Assembly (NCBI RefSeq): GCF_900105335.1
Contig: NZ_LT629770.1
Coordinates: forward strand, 682,001-746,000
Direction of reading: 5' to 3'
DNA: 64,000 nt
From: Microbacterium paraoxydans
GTDB taxonomy: Bacteria; Actinomycetota; Actinomycetes; Actinomycetales; Microbacteriaceae
Of this stretch, positions 44,447-52,683 are shown piece after piece. Position 1 is the first letter of the stretch. Every line of letters starts with the position of its first letter. Position numbers and translations under genes: made by a program. The notes below the pieces were generated by a model. It was not told the origin of the DNA. It did not search any database and saw only the letters and a list, made by a program, of their open reading frames with translations.

Positions 44447-45483
44447 TCGCCTGCGCCCGCCTTCGTCGCGAAGGTGTCGTTGATGATGCTGGACAGCGCC
44501 TTGTCGACGGATTCCTGCCCGCCCTGGACGTCGCCGGACTCGACGAGCACCGGGGCGATCTTCTCGAGCACGGCGAGCTGATCGTCACCGGGGACGCCGT
44601 TCACGTCGAGGTTCGACCGCTCCTGGATGACCGTGGTCGCGACCTCGAGGTCGATGCCGGCGACCTCGGCCAGCAGGGCGGCCGTCTCTTCCGGGTTCTC
44701 GAGCGCCCACGCACGCGCCTCCTCGTAGGCGTCGACGACGGCCTGAGCGAGGTCGGGGTGGTTGTCGATGAAGTCCTCGGTCGCGTTGAGGAAGCCGTAG
44801 GTGTTGAAGTCGACGTTGCGGTAGATGAGCTTGTCGCCCGACTCCTGCTCCGCGGCGGCCATGATGGGGTCGAGCCCCGCCCACGCGTCGACGGAACCGC
44901 CGTCGAGCGCCGCGCGCCCGTCGGCGTGCTGGAGGTTCTGCACCTCGACGTCGGCCAGCGACAGCCCGCCCTCCTCCAGGGCCTGGAGGAGGAAGAAGTA
45001 GGGGTCGGTGCCCTTGGTGGCCGCGACGGAGGCGCCCTTGAGGTCCTCGACCGAGGTGATGTCGCTGTCGGGACCGACGACGATGGCCGACCACTCGGGC
45101 TGGGAGAAGATGTCGATCACCTGGATGGGCGAACCGTTCGCGCGGGCGAGCAGCGCAGCCGAGCCCGCCGTCGATCCCACGTCGACCGAACCCGAGCGGA
45201 GGAGCTCGTTGGCCTTGTTCGACCCGGCGGACTGCACCCATTCGACGGTGACGTCGTCACCGAGGATGTCCTCCAGGATGCCCTGGTCGCGGATCACCAG
45301 GCTGAGGGGGTTGTAGGTCGCGAAGTCGATGGACAGCGTGTCCGCCGACCACTCGCCGTTCCCGGCGGGGGTGGACTCGGCCTCGGCGGACGCGTTCTCG
45401 CCGGCGACGCAGCCGGTGGCGACGAGCATCATCGTCCCGGCGACGGCGATCGCAGGGATGATACGGCGGGTGATGGTGCTCAT
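44443..45483 (-). CDS. ssuA: ABC transporter substrate-binding lipoprotein, aliphatic sulfonate type
   Basis: A 346-residue lipoprotein with signal peptide and lipobox VATGC (Cys25). The mature domain is a NMT1/SsuA-like periplasmic-binding fold (TLSIDFATYNPLSLVIRDQGIL, KANELLRSGSVDVGSTAGSAAL, VEDLKGASVAATKGTDPYFFLLQALEEGG). The linked MetY argues for a sulfur source such as alkanesulfonates rather than nitrate, but no sulfonate monooxygenase gene is seen here. It overlaps its ATPase and permease by four bases each. Confidence 0.88.
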   Translation of the reverse strand: MSTITRRIIPAIAVAGTMMLVATGCVAGENASAEAESTPAGNGEWSADTLSIDFATYNPLSLVIRDQGILEDILGDDVTVEWVQSAGSNKANELLRSGSVDVGSTAGSAALLARANGSPIQVIDIFSQPEWSAIVVGPDSDITSVEDLKGASVAATKGTDPYFFLLQALEEGGLSLADVEVQNLQHADGRAALDGGSVDAWAGLDPIMAAAEQESGDKLIYRNVDFNTYGFLNATEDFIDNHPDLAQAVVDAYEEARAWALENPEETAALLAEVAGIDLEVATTVIQERSNLDVNGVPGDDQLAVLEKIAPVLVESGDVQGGQESVDKALSSIINDTFATKAGAGE

Positions 45484-46331
45484 CGGGTCTCCTCGGGGGT
45501 GTGGTGGTGCGTGTCGACGCCGAGCCCTTCGAGGAGCTCGGCGCGCAGGTCGGCGAGGCCGCGGTCGGCGCGGTCTCGGGGGCGGATGCCGGGGACGCGG
45601 ATCGTCCGCGCGACGGACGACGCCGTGTCATCCGCGTCGCCGACGGTACGCAGCAGCAGCACGCGGTCGGCGAGATAGAGGGCCTCCTCCACGTCGTGGG
45701 TCACGAGCAGCACCGTGGTGGGCTCGGCCGCGTGGATCTTCAGGAGCAGGTCGTGCATGCGAAGGCGCGTGAGGGCGTCGAGCGCACCGAAAGGCTCGTC
45801 GAGCAGCAGGACTCCGGGGTTCCTGGCAAGAGCCCGGGCGAGGGACGCGCGCTGCGCCATGCCTCCGGACACTTCACGGGGGCGCTGGTCGGCGGCGTGC
45901 TCGAGACCGACAAGCTGCAGCAGCTCGCGGACCCGAGTGCGTCCGACGCCGCGGGAGACGCCGCGGGGAAGACCGAGCTCGACGTTCTGCGCGAGGGTAC
46001 GCCACGGGAGCAGCCGCGGCTCCTGGAACGCGATCGCCGTGCGCTCGTCGACATCGGCGACACCGGAGCCGTCCAGGCGGATCGTCCCCCGGGTGGGGGT
46101 GTCCAGCCCGCCGATGAGGCGCAGCAGTGTCGACTTCCCACACCCGGACGGACCGACGACGGCGACGATCTCCCCGGCGGCGATGTCCAGGTCGAGATCG
46201 CGGAGCACCTCGCGTCGCCCCTGCGCGAGCGGGAACGACCGCGCGATGCCGCCGAGGCGCACAGGCTGTGCGGAGCCCGTTGTCTTCGGGGCCTCAGCGG
46301 TGCGCGACGCAGGGGGCAGGAGGGCGGTCAT
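45480..46331 (-). CDS. ssuB: ABC transporter ATP-binding protein, aliphatic sulfonate type
   Basis: A 283-residue importer ATPase. Walker A is VVGPSGCGKSTLLRLIGGL, the signature motif VSGGMAQRASLARALARNPGVLLLDEP includes Walker B, followed by the Q-loop FQEPRLLPWRTLAQNV and the H-loop LLVTHDVEEALYLADRVLLL, all typical of SsuB/TauB. It heads the six-gene overlapping minus-strand run. The 144-base upstream region also holds the rpsA terminator, so the operon promoter must lie within it; none is clear by eye. Confidence 0.9.
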   Translation of the reverse strand: MTALLPPASRTAEAPKTTGSAQPVRLGGIARSFPLAQGRREVLRDLDLDIAAGEIVAVVGPSGCGKSTLLRLIGGLDTPTRGTIRLDGSGVADVDERTAIAFQEPRLLPWRTLAQNVELGLPRGVSRGVGRTRVRELLQLVGLEHAADQRPREVSGGMAQRASLARALARNPGVLLLDEPFGALDALTRLRMHDLLLKIHAAEPTTVLLVTHDVEEALYLADRVLLLRTVGDADDTASSVARTIRVPGIRPRDRADRGLADLRAELLEGLGVDTHHHTPEETR

Positions 46332-46417
46332 GTCCCCATGCTGTCGGAGGCTCCGGAATGTTACGAATGCGGCCGTAATGTTGCGTCACGCAGCTGTTCC
46401 GCTGGTTTCCGGGCATA

Positions 46418-46466
46418 CGAAAAGGGCCGCCACGCCCGCCGTGAGGCGGGGTGACGACCCTTTTCG
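46418..46466 (-). terminator. Terminator of rpsA
   Basis: CGAAAAGGG (46418-46426) pairs with CCCTTTTCG (46458-46466), and an inner CCCGCC/GGCGGG hairpin sits between. It lies just after the rpsA stop on the minus strand. Confidence 0.7.
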
Positions 46467-46475
46467 GAGTGTTGC

Positions 46476-47930
46476 TTAGGAGTTGCCGCCCGAGAGCTTC
46501 TCGCGCAGAGCCGCGAGAGCCTCGTCATCGGCGAGCGTGCCGGCGCCGGCCGACTCGCTCGAGAAGGACTGGCCGCCGAAGTCGTCGCCGGCCGCAGCCT
46601 CGGCCTCGGCCGCCTTCGCGACCTGAGCCTTGTGCGCCTCCCAGCGAGCCTGGGCCGCAGCGTACTCCTGCTCCCATGCCTCGCGCTGGGCGTCGAAGCC
46701 TTCCTTCCACGCACCGGTCTCGGCGTCGAAGCCCTCCGGGTACTTGTACTCGCCGTTCTCGTCGTACTCGGCGAGCATGCCGTACAGGGCCGGGTCGAAC
46801 TCGGTGCCGTTGGGGTCGACCGACTCGTTGGCCTGCTTCAGCGACAGCGAGATGCGACGACGCTCGAGGTCGATGTCGATGACCTTGACGAAGACCTCTT
46901 CGCCGACCGACACGACCTGCTCGGCCAGCTCGACGTGCTTGCTGGAGAGCTCGGAGATGTGGACGAGGCCCTCGATGCCGTCGGCGACGCGGACGAACGC
47001 ACCGAACGGGACGAGCTTGGTGACCTTACCCGGCGTGACCTGACCGATCGCGTGGGTGCGGGCGAAGACCTGCCACGGGTCCTCCTGCGTCGCCTTCAGC
47101 GACAGGGAGACGCGCTCGCGGTCGAGGTCGACCTCGAGGATCTCGACGGTGACCTCCTGGCCCACCTCGACGACCTCGGAGGCGTGCTCGATGTGCTTCC
47201 AGGACAGCTCGGAGACGTGCACGAGGCCGTCCACGCCACCCAGGTCCACGAACGCACCGAAGTTGACGATCGAGGAGACGACACCCTTGCGGACCTGACC
47301 CTTGTGCAGGTTGTTCAGGAACGTGGTGCGCGACTCCGACTGCGTCTGCTCGAGCAGCGCGCGGCGGCTCAGGACGACGTTGTTGCGGTTCTTGTCGAGC
47401 TCGAGGATCTTCGCCTCGATCTCCTGGCCGAGGTACGGCGTGAGGTCGCGGACGCGACGGAGCTCGATGAGCGAGGCCGGGAGGAAGCCACGGAGGCCGA
47501 TGTCGACGATGAGTCCACCCTTGACGACCTCGATGACCGTACCGGTGACGACGCCGTCGTTCTCCTTGATCTTCTCGACGTCTCCCCAGGCGCGCTCGTA
47601 CTGCGCACGCTTCTTGGAGAGGATCAGGCGGCCTTCCTTGTCCTCCTTCTGGAGAACCAGGGCCTCGACCTCGTCGCCGACCTTGACGACCTCGTTGGGG
47701 TCGACGTCGTGCTTGATCGAGAGCTCGCGCGAGGGGATGACACCCTCGGTCTTGTAGCCGACATCGAGCAGGACCTCATCGCGGTCGATCTTCACGATCG
47801 TGCCTTCGATGATGTCGCCGTCGTTGAAGAACTTCAGGGTCTTCTCGACCGCGGCCAGGAAGTCCTCAGCAGATCCGATGTCGTTGATGGCGACCTGCTT
47901 GGTGGCCGGGGCGGTCGTTGCGGTAGTCAT
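46476..47930 (-). CDS. rpsA: 30S ribosomal protein S1
   Basis: A 484-residue protein with four S1 OB-fold repeats: GDIIEGTIVKIDRDEVLLDVGYKTEG near residue 35, VVTGTVIEVVKGGLIVDIGLRGFLP, VRKGVVSSIVNFGAFVDLGGVDGLVHVSELSW and VTPGKVTKLVPFGAFVRVADGIEGLVHISELS. It helps the 30S subunit bind and unwind mRNA. The C-terminal 100 residues are an acidic/Gln-rich tail without S1 repeats, usual in Actinobacteria, so it is shorter than the six-domain E. coli protein. The ATG at 47930 gives a Thr-rich N-terminus. Confidence 0.96.
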   Translation of the reverse strand: MTTATTAPATKQVAINDIGSAEDFLAAVEKTLKFFNDGDIIEGTIVKIDRDEVLLDVGYKTEGVIPSRELSIKHDVDPNEVVKVGDEVEALVLQKEDKEGRLILSKKRAQYERAWGDVEKIKENDGVVTGTVIEVVKGGLIVDIGLRGFLPASLIELRRVRDLTPYLGQEIEAKILELDKNRNNVVLSRRALLEQTQSESRTTFLNNLHKGQVRKGVVSSIVNFGAFVDLGGVDGLVHVSELSWKHIEHASEVVEVGQEVTVEILEVDLDRERVSLSLKATQEDPWQVFARTHAIGQVTPGKVTKLVPFGAFVRVADGIEGLVHISELSSKHVELAEQVVSVGEEVFVKVIDIDLERRRISLSLKQANESVDPNGTEFDPALYGMLAEYDENGEYKYPEGFDAETGAWKEGFDAQREAWEQEYAAAQARWEAHKAQVAKAAEAEAAAGDDFGGQSFSSESAGAGTLADDEALAALREKLSGGNS

Positions 47931-48165
47931 GTAGTGGGTTGTCCTTGTGAATGGATACTCGGGCTGCGGAGCATGGCCGCGCACGGCCGGGATGTGCTTC
48001 GCAGCAGGTGGATTGTGGTGTGTTCGTCACCTGGGCATGCGTGTACACGCCACGAGTGACAGTTCAGGCTACCAGAAGTTGTCGCCCGATGAAGGGGCGG
48101 ATCTCCCGCAGCCGCTCTGTGGATAACGCCCGCGGCGACCTGCGCATTCCGCATACGGTGGCTCG
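47931..48165 (-). promoter_or_regulatory. rpsA leader region and divergent intergenic space
   Basis: This 235-base stretch has no gene. A minus-strand TAGCCT (about 48075-48070) could be the -10 of rpsA, giving a leader of roughly 140 bases. A lone perfect DnaA-box-like TGTGGATAA lies at 48118-48126. No riboswitch or strong hairpin was recognised. Confidence 0.35.
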
Positions 48166-48705
48166 GTGATGTCGCCCACTCCTCTCCGTTTCCTGGCCGT
48201 GCTGGCATTCGGCGTCTCGCTGCTCTCCGGATGCACCCCCGCTCCGGAGTCCACGCCGACCCCCTCCCCCGCGTTCACCTCCGAAGAAGAAGCCTTCGCC
48301 GCCGCCGAGGCCACCTTCTCCGAGTACATTGACGCGCTCAATCGCGTCGATACCCGTGATCCAGAGACCTTCGAGCGATTATTCGAGCTTTCCAGCGGGA
48401 CCGTAGAATCAGCAGACCGAAAGAACTTCTCGCGAATGCACGCAGAGGGTCAGGTCCTGGCAGGAGAGACGCGCATCACCTTCTTCGAGGGGAAAGCGAG
48501 TGAGTCTCCGTTTGAACGCATCCGGGCGTCAGCTTGCCTCGATGTATCGAACGTCCGGATCACGAATCAGGACGGCAGTTCAGGGGTCTCCCCCGATCGC
48601 CCCGGCGTTTACGCCCTAGCGCTAATACTGTTGGCAGATCCGAATGGAGCTCTCACGGTCGACTCCGCCGACCCAATTGAGGACGTTCCGTGCCCGGGCT
48701 TGTAG
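48166..48705 (+). CDS. Putative lipoprotein of unknown function
   Basis: A 179-residue lipoprotein. GTG at 48166 and ATG at 48169 are both possible starts; TACGGT six bases before the GTG favours the first. The signal peptide ends in lipobox LLSGC (Cys23), followed by a Pro/Thr/Ser linker and an alpha/beta domain (EEAFAAAEATFSEYIDALNRV...) that resembles general extracellular alpha+beta sensor folds, without a clear family. The GC content falls from about base 48330, with codons such as TTA, GTA and AAT that are rare in the surrounding genes. The stop overlaps the next gene. Confidence 0.7.
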   Translation: MMSPTPLRFLAVLAFGVSLLSGCTPAPESTPTPSPAFTSEEEAFAAAEATFSEYIDALNRVDTRDPETFERLFELSSGTVESADRKNFSRMHAEGQVLAGETRITFFEGKASESPFERIRASACLDVSNVRITNQDGSSGVSPDRPGVYALALILLADPNGALTVDSADPIEDVPCPGL

Positions 48706-49436
48706 TCGCATTCTTGCTTTTGCTGCCGTTCGCTTCTGGGGCCGACTCGCCTGGCTTCTCCGATTTTCTTGCCGGCACAGACGGTTCGACCGTGAACGTC
48801 TCCGCGTCAACGCACCCTTACATCCCGTCGCCGCGACCGGACCGCCAGCCCCTGTCCGCACCAGAACAAAAGCACGAACCGTGCCGGACAGATGACACGC
48901 CGCTGAGCCGCTCGTGCGGCATGTACGGGGTGCGGGTGACGAAGAAGGCGGGGCGAGCGCTCACGATCGAGGATCTCGCACAGTTCGCCCCCGCACCGGT
49001 AACGACCGCCGCCGAGCCGGGGAACGCGGGCGTCGCAGGTATGCCGACCAACTTCGTGGCGAAGGTCGCCACACACACGGCGACCGGTACCCTGCTCGAC
49101 CGGCCGGTGACGGTGCGCTTCACCCCGGTCCGCGTCGTCTTCGACCACGGGGACGGCACGACGGCCACGACGCCCGACGGCGGCCGTACCTGGGAAGAGC
49201 TCGGCCAGGCGCCGTTCACGGCGACACCGACCAGCCATACCTTCGCGCATCGGGGTACGTACTCCACGAGCACCGTGGTCGTCTACACCGCGGAGGTCGA
49301 CATCGGCGGAGGGTGGTTCCCCGTGTCCGGTGAGCTGTCCGTCGACGGACCGTCCCGGAGCGTCCGCATCTACGAGGCGACCACCGCACTCGTGGCACGG
49401 ACGTGCGAAGAACGACCCGCGGCGCCGGGCTGCTGA
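48690..49436 (+). CDS. Secreted protein with PKD-like domain
   Basis: A 248-residue protein with a signal peptide (LVVAFLLLLPFASGADS). The start GTG at 48690 has GAGGA six bases upstream. Its C-terminal half has a PKD-like pattern: VVFDHGDGTTATTPDGG, SHTFAHRGTYSTSTVVVYTAEV. Two Cys near residues 65-75 (EPCRTDDTPLSRSCG) and two at the C-terminus (RTCEERPAAPGC) could form disulfides. The first gene overlaps it by 16 bases, so the two secreted proteins are co-expressed and may act together at the cell surface. The 5' part has lower GC than the rest. Confidence 0.75.
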   Translation: MPGLVVAFLLLLPFASGADSPGFSDFLAGTDGSTVNVSASTHPYIPSPRPDRQPLSAPEQKHEPCRTDDTPLSRSCGMYGVRVTKKAGRALTIEDLAQFAPAPVTTAAEPGNAGVAGMPTNFVAKVATHTATGTLLDRPVTVRFTPVRVVFDHGDGTTATTPDGGRTWEELGQAPFTATPTSHTFAHRGTYSTSTVVVYTAEVDIGGGWFPVSGELSVDGPSRSVRIYEATTALVARTCEERPAAPGC

Positions 49437-49456
49437 GCACCTGATCTGGCACGCTC

Positions 49457-49462
49457 TACCCT
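49457..49462 (+). promoter_or_regulatory. -10 element of the exonuclease gene (leaderless start)
   Basis: TACCCT ends six bases before the ATG at 49469; no Shine-Dalgarno sequence is present. Confidence 0.4.
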
Positions 49463-49468
49463 GAACCC

Positions 49469-50419
49469 ATGACCCGCGCCGAACGCCTCATGCTGCTCGA
49501 CACCGCCAGCCTCTACTTCCGTGCGTTCTACGGCGTGCCCGACAAGGTGACGGCCCCCGATGGCTCCCCCATCAACGCTGCACGCGGATTGCTGGACATG
49601 ATCGCCAAGCTGGTCACCACTTATCAGCCGACCCACGTCGTGGCCTGCTGGGATGACGACTGGCGTCCGCAGTGGAGGGTCGACCTCATCCCCAGCTACA
49701 AGACCCACCGGGTGGTGGAGGTCGTGACTGGCGCCCCGGACGTCGAAGAGGTCCCCGACCCGTTGGAGGCGCAGATCCCCCTGATCAGGGAGACGCTCGG
49801 GGCCATCGGCATTCCGATCGTCGGCGTCGCCGAGCACGAGGCGGACGACGTGATCGGCACGCTCGCAACGAACGCGCCGATGCCCGTGGACATCGTCACC
49901 GGCGACCGCGACCTGTTCCAGCTCATCGACGACGAGCGCGACGTGCGCGTGATCTACACGGCCCGCGGCATGAGCAACCTCGAAGTCGTCACGGACGCGA
50001 CGGTCGTCGCGAAGTACGGTGTCCTGCCGACGCAGTACGCGGACTTCGCGACGATGCGCGGGGACGCGTCGGATGGTCTTCCCGGCGTCGCCGGCATCGG
50101 CGAGAAGACGGCGGCCACTCTGCTGCAGAAGCACGGCGACCTGCTCGGCATCCGGGAGGCCGCGGAAGCCGGTGAAGGTATGAGTGCCGGCATCCGCGCG
50201 AAGATCCTCGACGCGCAGGCCTACCTCGACGTCGCTCCGACCGTCGTCGCCGTCGCCACGTCGCTTCCGATCGCTGCCCCGGAAGTCGCCCTGCACGCCC
50301 TCACGTCGGAGGAAGCCGCAGAAGCAACGGCCCTCGCCGAGAGCTGGAACCTCGGAAGCTCGATGACACGCGCCGTCACCGCGGTCACCGCGGCCGCGAA
50401 CCAGATCACCGAGGGCTGA
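49469..50419 (+). CDS. 5'-3' exonuclease (PolA N-terminal domain type)
   Basis: A 316-residue flap/5'-3' exonuclease without a polymerase domain. The PIN-like fold shows LMLLDTASLYFRAFYGVPD at the start, ACWDDDWRPQWRVDLIPSYKTHR, the metal-binding VAEHEADDVIGTLA and VDIVTGDRDLFQLI, and the H3TH region TMRGDASDGLPGVAGIGEKTAATLLQKHG. It processes Okazaki fragments or flaps; PolA itself would be encoded elsewhere. It is divergent in expression from neighbours and stands 12 bases before a convergent gene end. Confidence 0.92.
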   Translation: MTRAERLMLLDTASLYFRAFYGVPDKVTAPDGSPINAARGLLDMIAKLVTTYQPTHVVACWDDDWRPQWRVDLIPSYKTHRVVEVVTGAPDVEEVPDPLEAQIPLIRETLGAIGIPIVGVAEHEADDVIGTLATNAPMPVDIVTGDRDLFQLIDDERDVRVIYTARGMSNLEVVTDATVVAKYGVLPTQYADFATMRGDASDGLPGVAGIGEKTAATLLQKHGDLLGIREAAEAGEGMSAGIRAKILDAQAYLDVAPTVVAVATSLPIAAPEVALHALTSEEAAEATALAESWNLGSSMTRAVTAVTAAANQITEG

Positions 50420-50431
50420 TCCGGCCGGACG

Positions 50432-51418
50432 TCACTCCGCCCAGGCGAGGAGACGCGAAAGCCCCCACGTGGTGACGATGCGTGACGCTGGAACGCCGGC
50501 ACGCTCCGCCCGTTCGGCACCGTGGTCCAGCAGGGAGAGCTGTCCGGGGGCGTGTGCGTCGGAGTCGATGGAGAAGAGGCATCCCGCCTCCAGCGCGATC
50601 GCGATGAGCTCGTCCGGCGGGTCCTGACGCTCAGGACGGGAGTTGATCTCGACCGCCACCCCGTTCTCCGCGCACGCCGCGAACACCGCGGCGGCATCGA
50701 AGGCCGAGGGCGGGCGCGTGCCCCGGTCGCCCTGCACGAGCCGGCCGGTGCAGTGTCCGAGGACGTTCACCCGAGGATGCGAGACGGCCGCGATCATCCG
50801 CGCGGTCATCGCCCGTCCGTCCATGCGGAGCTTGGAGTGCACCGAGGCGACGACGATGTCCAGGTCCGCGAGGAGCGCATCGTCCTGATCGAGGGCTCCG
50901 TCTTCCAGGATGTCCACCTCGATACCGGCGAGCAGTGTGAAGCCGTCCCCCGACTGCGCCCGCACCTGCGGGATCTGCTCGCGGAGCCGCTCCGCCGACA
51001 GTCCACGCGCGACACGGAGGCGCGGGGAGTGGTCGGTGATGGCCTGGTACTCGTGGCCCTGCGCGCGGGCGGCAGCAGCCATCACCTCGATGGAGGTCGT
51101 CCCGTCCGACCACTCGGTGTGGGCGTGCAGGTCTCCGCGCAGCTTTCCGCGGAGCACCGACACCTTCTCCGGTTCGACGTCGCCGCGGAGCTCCACGAGG
51201 TACTCCGGCACCTCTCCGGCCTGAGCCTGCCGGATGACGGCGAACGTCGACTCGCCGATGCCCTTGGCCGCCCGGAGACGCGTCGGGTCGCCCTGCACGT
51301 CGGACGGAAGCTCCTGGAACGTGGCCGCGGCCTGGCGGAACGCCTTGGCCCGGTACCGCGACGCCCGCTCGCGCTCCAGCAGCGAAGCGATCTCGAGCAG
51401 CGCGTCGACCGGGTCCAT
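50432..51418 (-). CDS. PHP-domain phosphoesterase (PolX C-terminal type)
   Basis: A 328-residue protein. The N-terminal helical/HhH segment (EIASLLERERASRYRAKAFRQAAATF, ...LRAAKGIGESTFAVIR) resembles the polymerase beta-like fingers of PolX but no nucleotidyltransferase active site is present. The PHP domain has all metal motifs: LRGDLHAHTEWSDG, ITDHSPRL, LAGIEVDIL, VVASVHSKL, VLGHCTGR and SIDSDAHA. It could act as a 3'-5' exonuclease or phosphatase on DNA ends. It begins two bases after trpD on the same strand. Confidence 0.88.
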   Translation of the reverse strand: MDPVDALLEIASLLERERASRYRAKAFRQAAATFQELPSDVQGDPTRLRAAKGIGESTFAVIRQAQAGEVPEYLVELRGDVEPEKVSVLRGKLRGDLHAHTEWSDGTTSIEVMAAAARAQGHEYQAITDHSPRLRVARGLSAERLREQIPQVRAQSGDGFTLLAGIEVDILEDGALDQDDALLADLDIVVASVHSKLRMDGRAMTARMIAAVSHPRVNVLGHCTGRLVQGDRGTRPPSAFDAAAVFAACAENGVAVEINSRPERQDPPDELIAIALEAGCLFSIDSDAHAPGQLSLLDHGAERAERAGVPASRIVTTWGLSRLLAWAE

Positions 51419-51420
51419 GG

Positions 51421-52491
51421 TCACTCCTTCGGGGCAGCCAGCTCGCGGCTCACGCCGATCCACTGGTCGAGCTTCGCCAGCGCACTCCCGTCATCCACCG
51501 CCGCGGACGCCCGGGCGAGCCCGTCGCGGAGGCGCTCGAGGATCGGCCGCTGCACCTGGGTCGCGTCCTGGGACAGCTCGAAGGCGACGATTCCGGCGGC
51601 GGCGTTGAGGAGCACGATGTCCCGTACCGGCCCCTGCTCACCCGCGAGGGTCCGGCGGAGGATCTCGGCGTTGTGGGCGGGAGAGCCGCCGATGAGATCG
51701 GAGAGGTCGGCGAGGGGGATCCCCAGGTCGCGCGGGTCGAGGTCGTGCTCGTGGATGTCCCCGCGGGTGACCTCCCAGATGCGGCTGTGGCCGGTGGTCG
51801 TGAGCTCGTCGAGGCCGTCGTCGCCGCGGAAGACCAGCGCCGTCGCTCCCCGCGTGCGGAAGACGCCGGTGATGAGCGGCACCCGCTCCATCTGCGCCAC
51901 GCCGACCGCGTTCGCCTCGGCGCGCGCCGGATTGCAGAGAGGTCCGAGCATGTTGAACACCGTGGGCACGCCGAGCTGCGAACGGACCGCGCCGGCGTGC
52001 TTGAAACCGGGGTGGAAGGCCCCCGCCCAGGCGAAGGTGATACCCGTCCGGTCGAGGATCGAGGCGACGGCGTCAGGATCGAGCGAGAGTTCCAGGCCGA
52101 GGGCACCGAGGACATCGGAGGAGCCGGACGCGGAGCTCGCGGCCCGATTCCCATGCTTGACGACCGGGATCCCGGTGGCGCCGATGATGACGGCCGCTGT
52201 CGTCGAGACGTTCACCGTACCCACGCGGTCCCCGCCCGTGCCGACGATGTCCAGCACGTCCGGAGAGACCGGAAGCGGCACGGCGGCTTCGAGGATGGCA
52301 TCCCGGAAACCGACGATCTCGTCGATCGTCTCGCCCTTTGCGCGCAGAGCGACGAGGAACCCGGCGAGCTGCGCTTCGGAGACCTCGCCCTGCATGATCC
52401 GCCGCATGGCCCAGGTGGACTCCCAGACGCTGAGGTCGCGACGCTCCAGGAGAGATGTGAGCACGTCGGACCAGGTCAGGGAATCAGCCAT
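51421..52491 (-). CDS. trpD: Anthranilate phosphoribosyltransferase
   Basis: The second tryptophan-specific enzyme, 356 residues; it joins anthranilate and phosphoribosyl pyrophosphate. It has the N-terminal helical domain (DVLTSLLERRDLSVWESTWAMRRIMQGE), the PRPP motif DIVGTGGDRVGTVNVST, the KHGNRAASSASGSSDVL segment with anthranilate-binding residues, FAWAGAFHPGFKHAGAVRSQLGV and the C-terminal NAAAGIVAFEL. The ATG at 52491 is upstream of the canonical N-terminus. No other trp genes are in this window, so it is a detached trpD. Confidence 0.95.
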   Translation of the reverse strand: MADSLTWSDVLTSLLERRDLSVWESTWAMRRIMQGEVSEAQLAGFLVALRAKGETIDEIVGFRDAILEAAVPLPVSPDVLDIVGTGGDRVGTVNVSTTAAVIIGATGIPVVKHGNRAASSASGSSDVLGALGLELSLDPDAVASILDRTGITFAWAGAFHPGFKHAGAVRSQLGVPTVFNMLGPLCNPARAEANAVGVAQMERVPLITGVFRTRGATALVFRGDDGLDELTTTGHSRIWEVTRGDIHEHDLDPRDLGIPLADLSDLIGGSPAHNAEILRRTLAGEQGPVRDIVLLNAAAGIVAFELSQDATQVQRPILERLRDGLARASAAVDDGSALAKLDQWIGVSRELAAPKE

Positions 52492-52600
52492 GTGTGCGAT
52501 CCTATCGGCGCAGAGAAAACGTGCAGTGCGATCCGGGCGGGCGCCCACGCGACGAAGGAACGGCGTTTCCCGCGTATTCACCGGGTATTCGCAGTGTTTT

Positions 52601-52616
52601 CTTAGGGTCCCCTAAG
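52601..52616. promoter_or_regulatory. Palindrome upstream of the ctaE-qcrCAB operon
   Basis: CTTAGGG-TC-CCCTAAG is a perfect 7-bp inverted repeat 68-83 bases before the ctaE start. It could be an operator for a respiratory, iron or haem regulator. It is shorter than the DtxR/IdeR box. Confidence 0.45.
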
Positions 52617-52671
52617 TCCTCGAAGGGCGAATCGAGGGTCGGGGGTGCAAGAATCACGCTCGCGGATCGGC

Positions 52672-52677
52672 CATAAT
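52672..52677 (+). promoter_or_regulatory. -10 element of ctaE
   Basis: CATAAT ends six bases before the GTG at 52684. GGAGGG lies between, so the site may serve as both the promoter end and a ribosome site. Confidence 0.45.
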
Positions 52678-52683
52678 GGAGGG

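Noticed and set aside
48118..48126. Perfect DnaA-box-like TGTGGATAA
   Set aside because: It is isolated, with no further boxes or AT-rich unwinding region and no dnaA/dnaN nearby, so it is not an origin.
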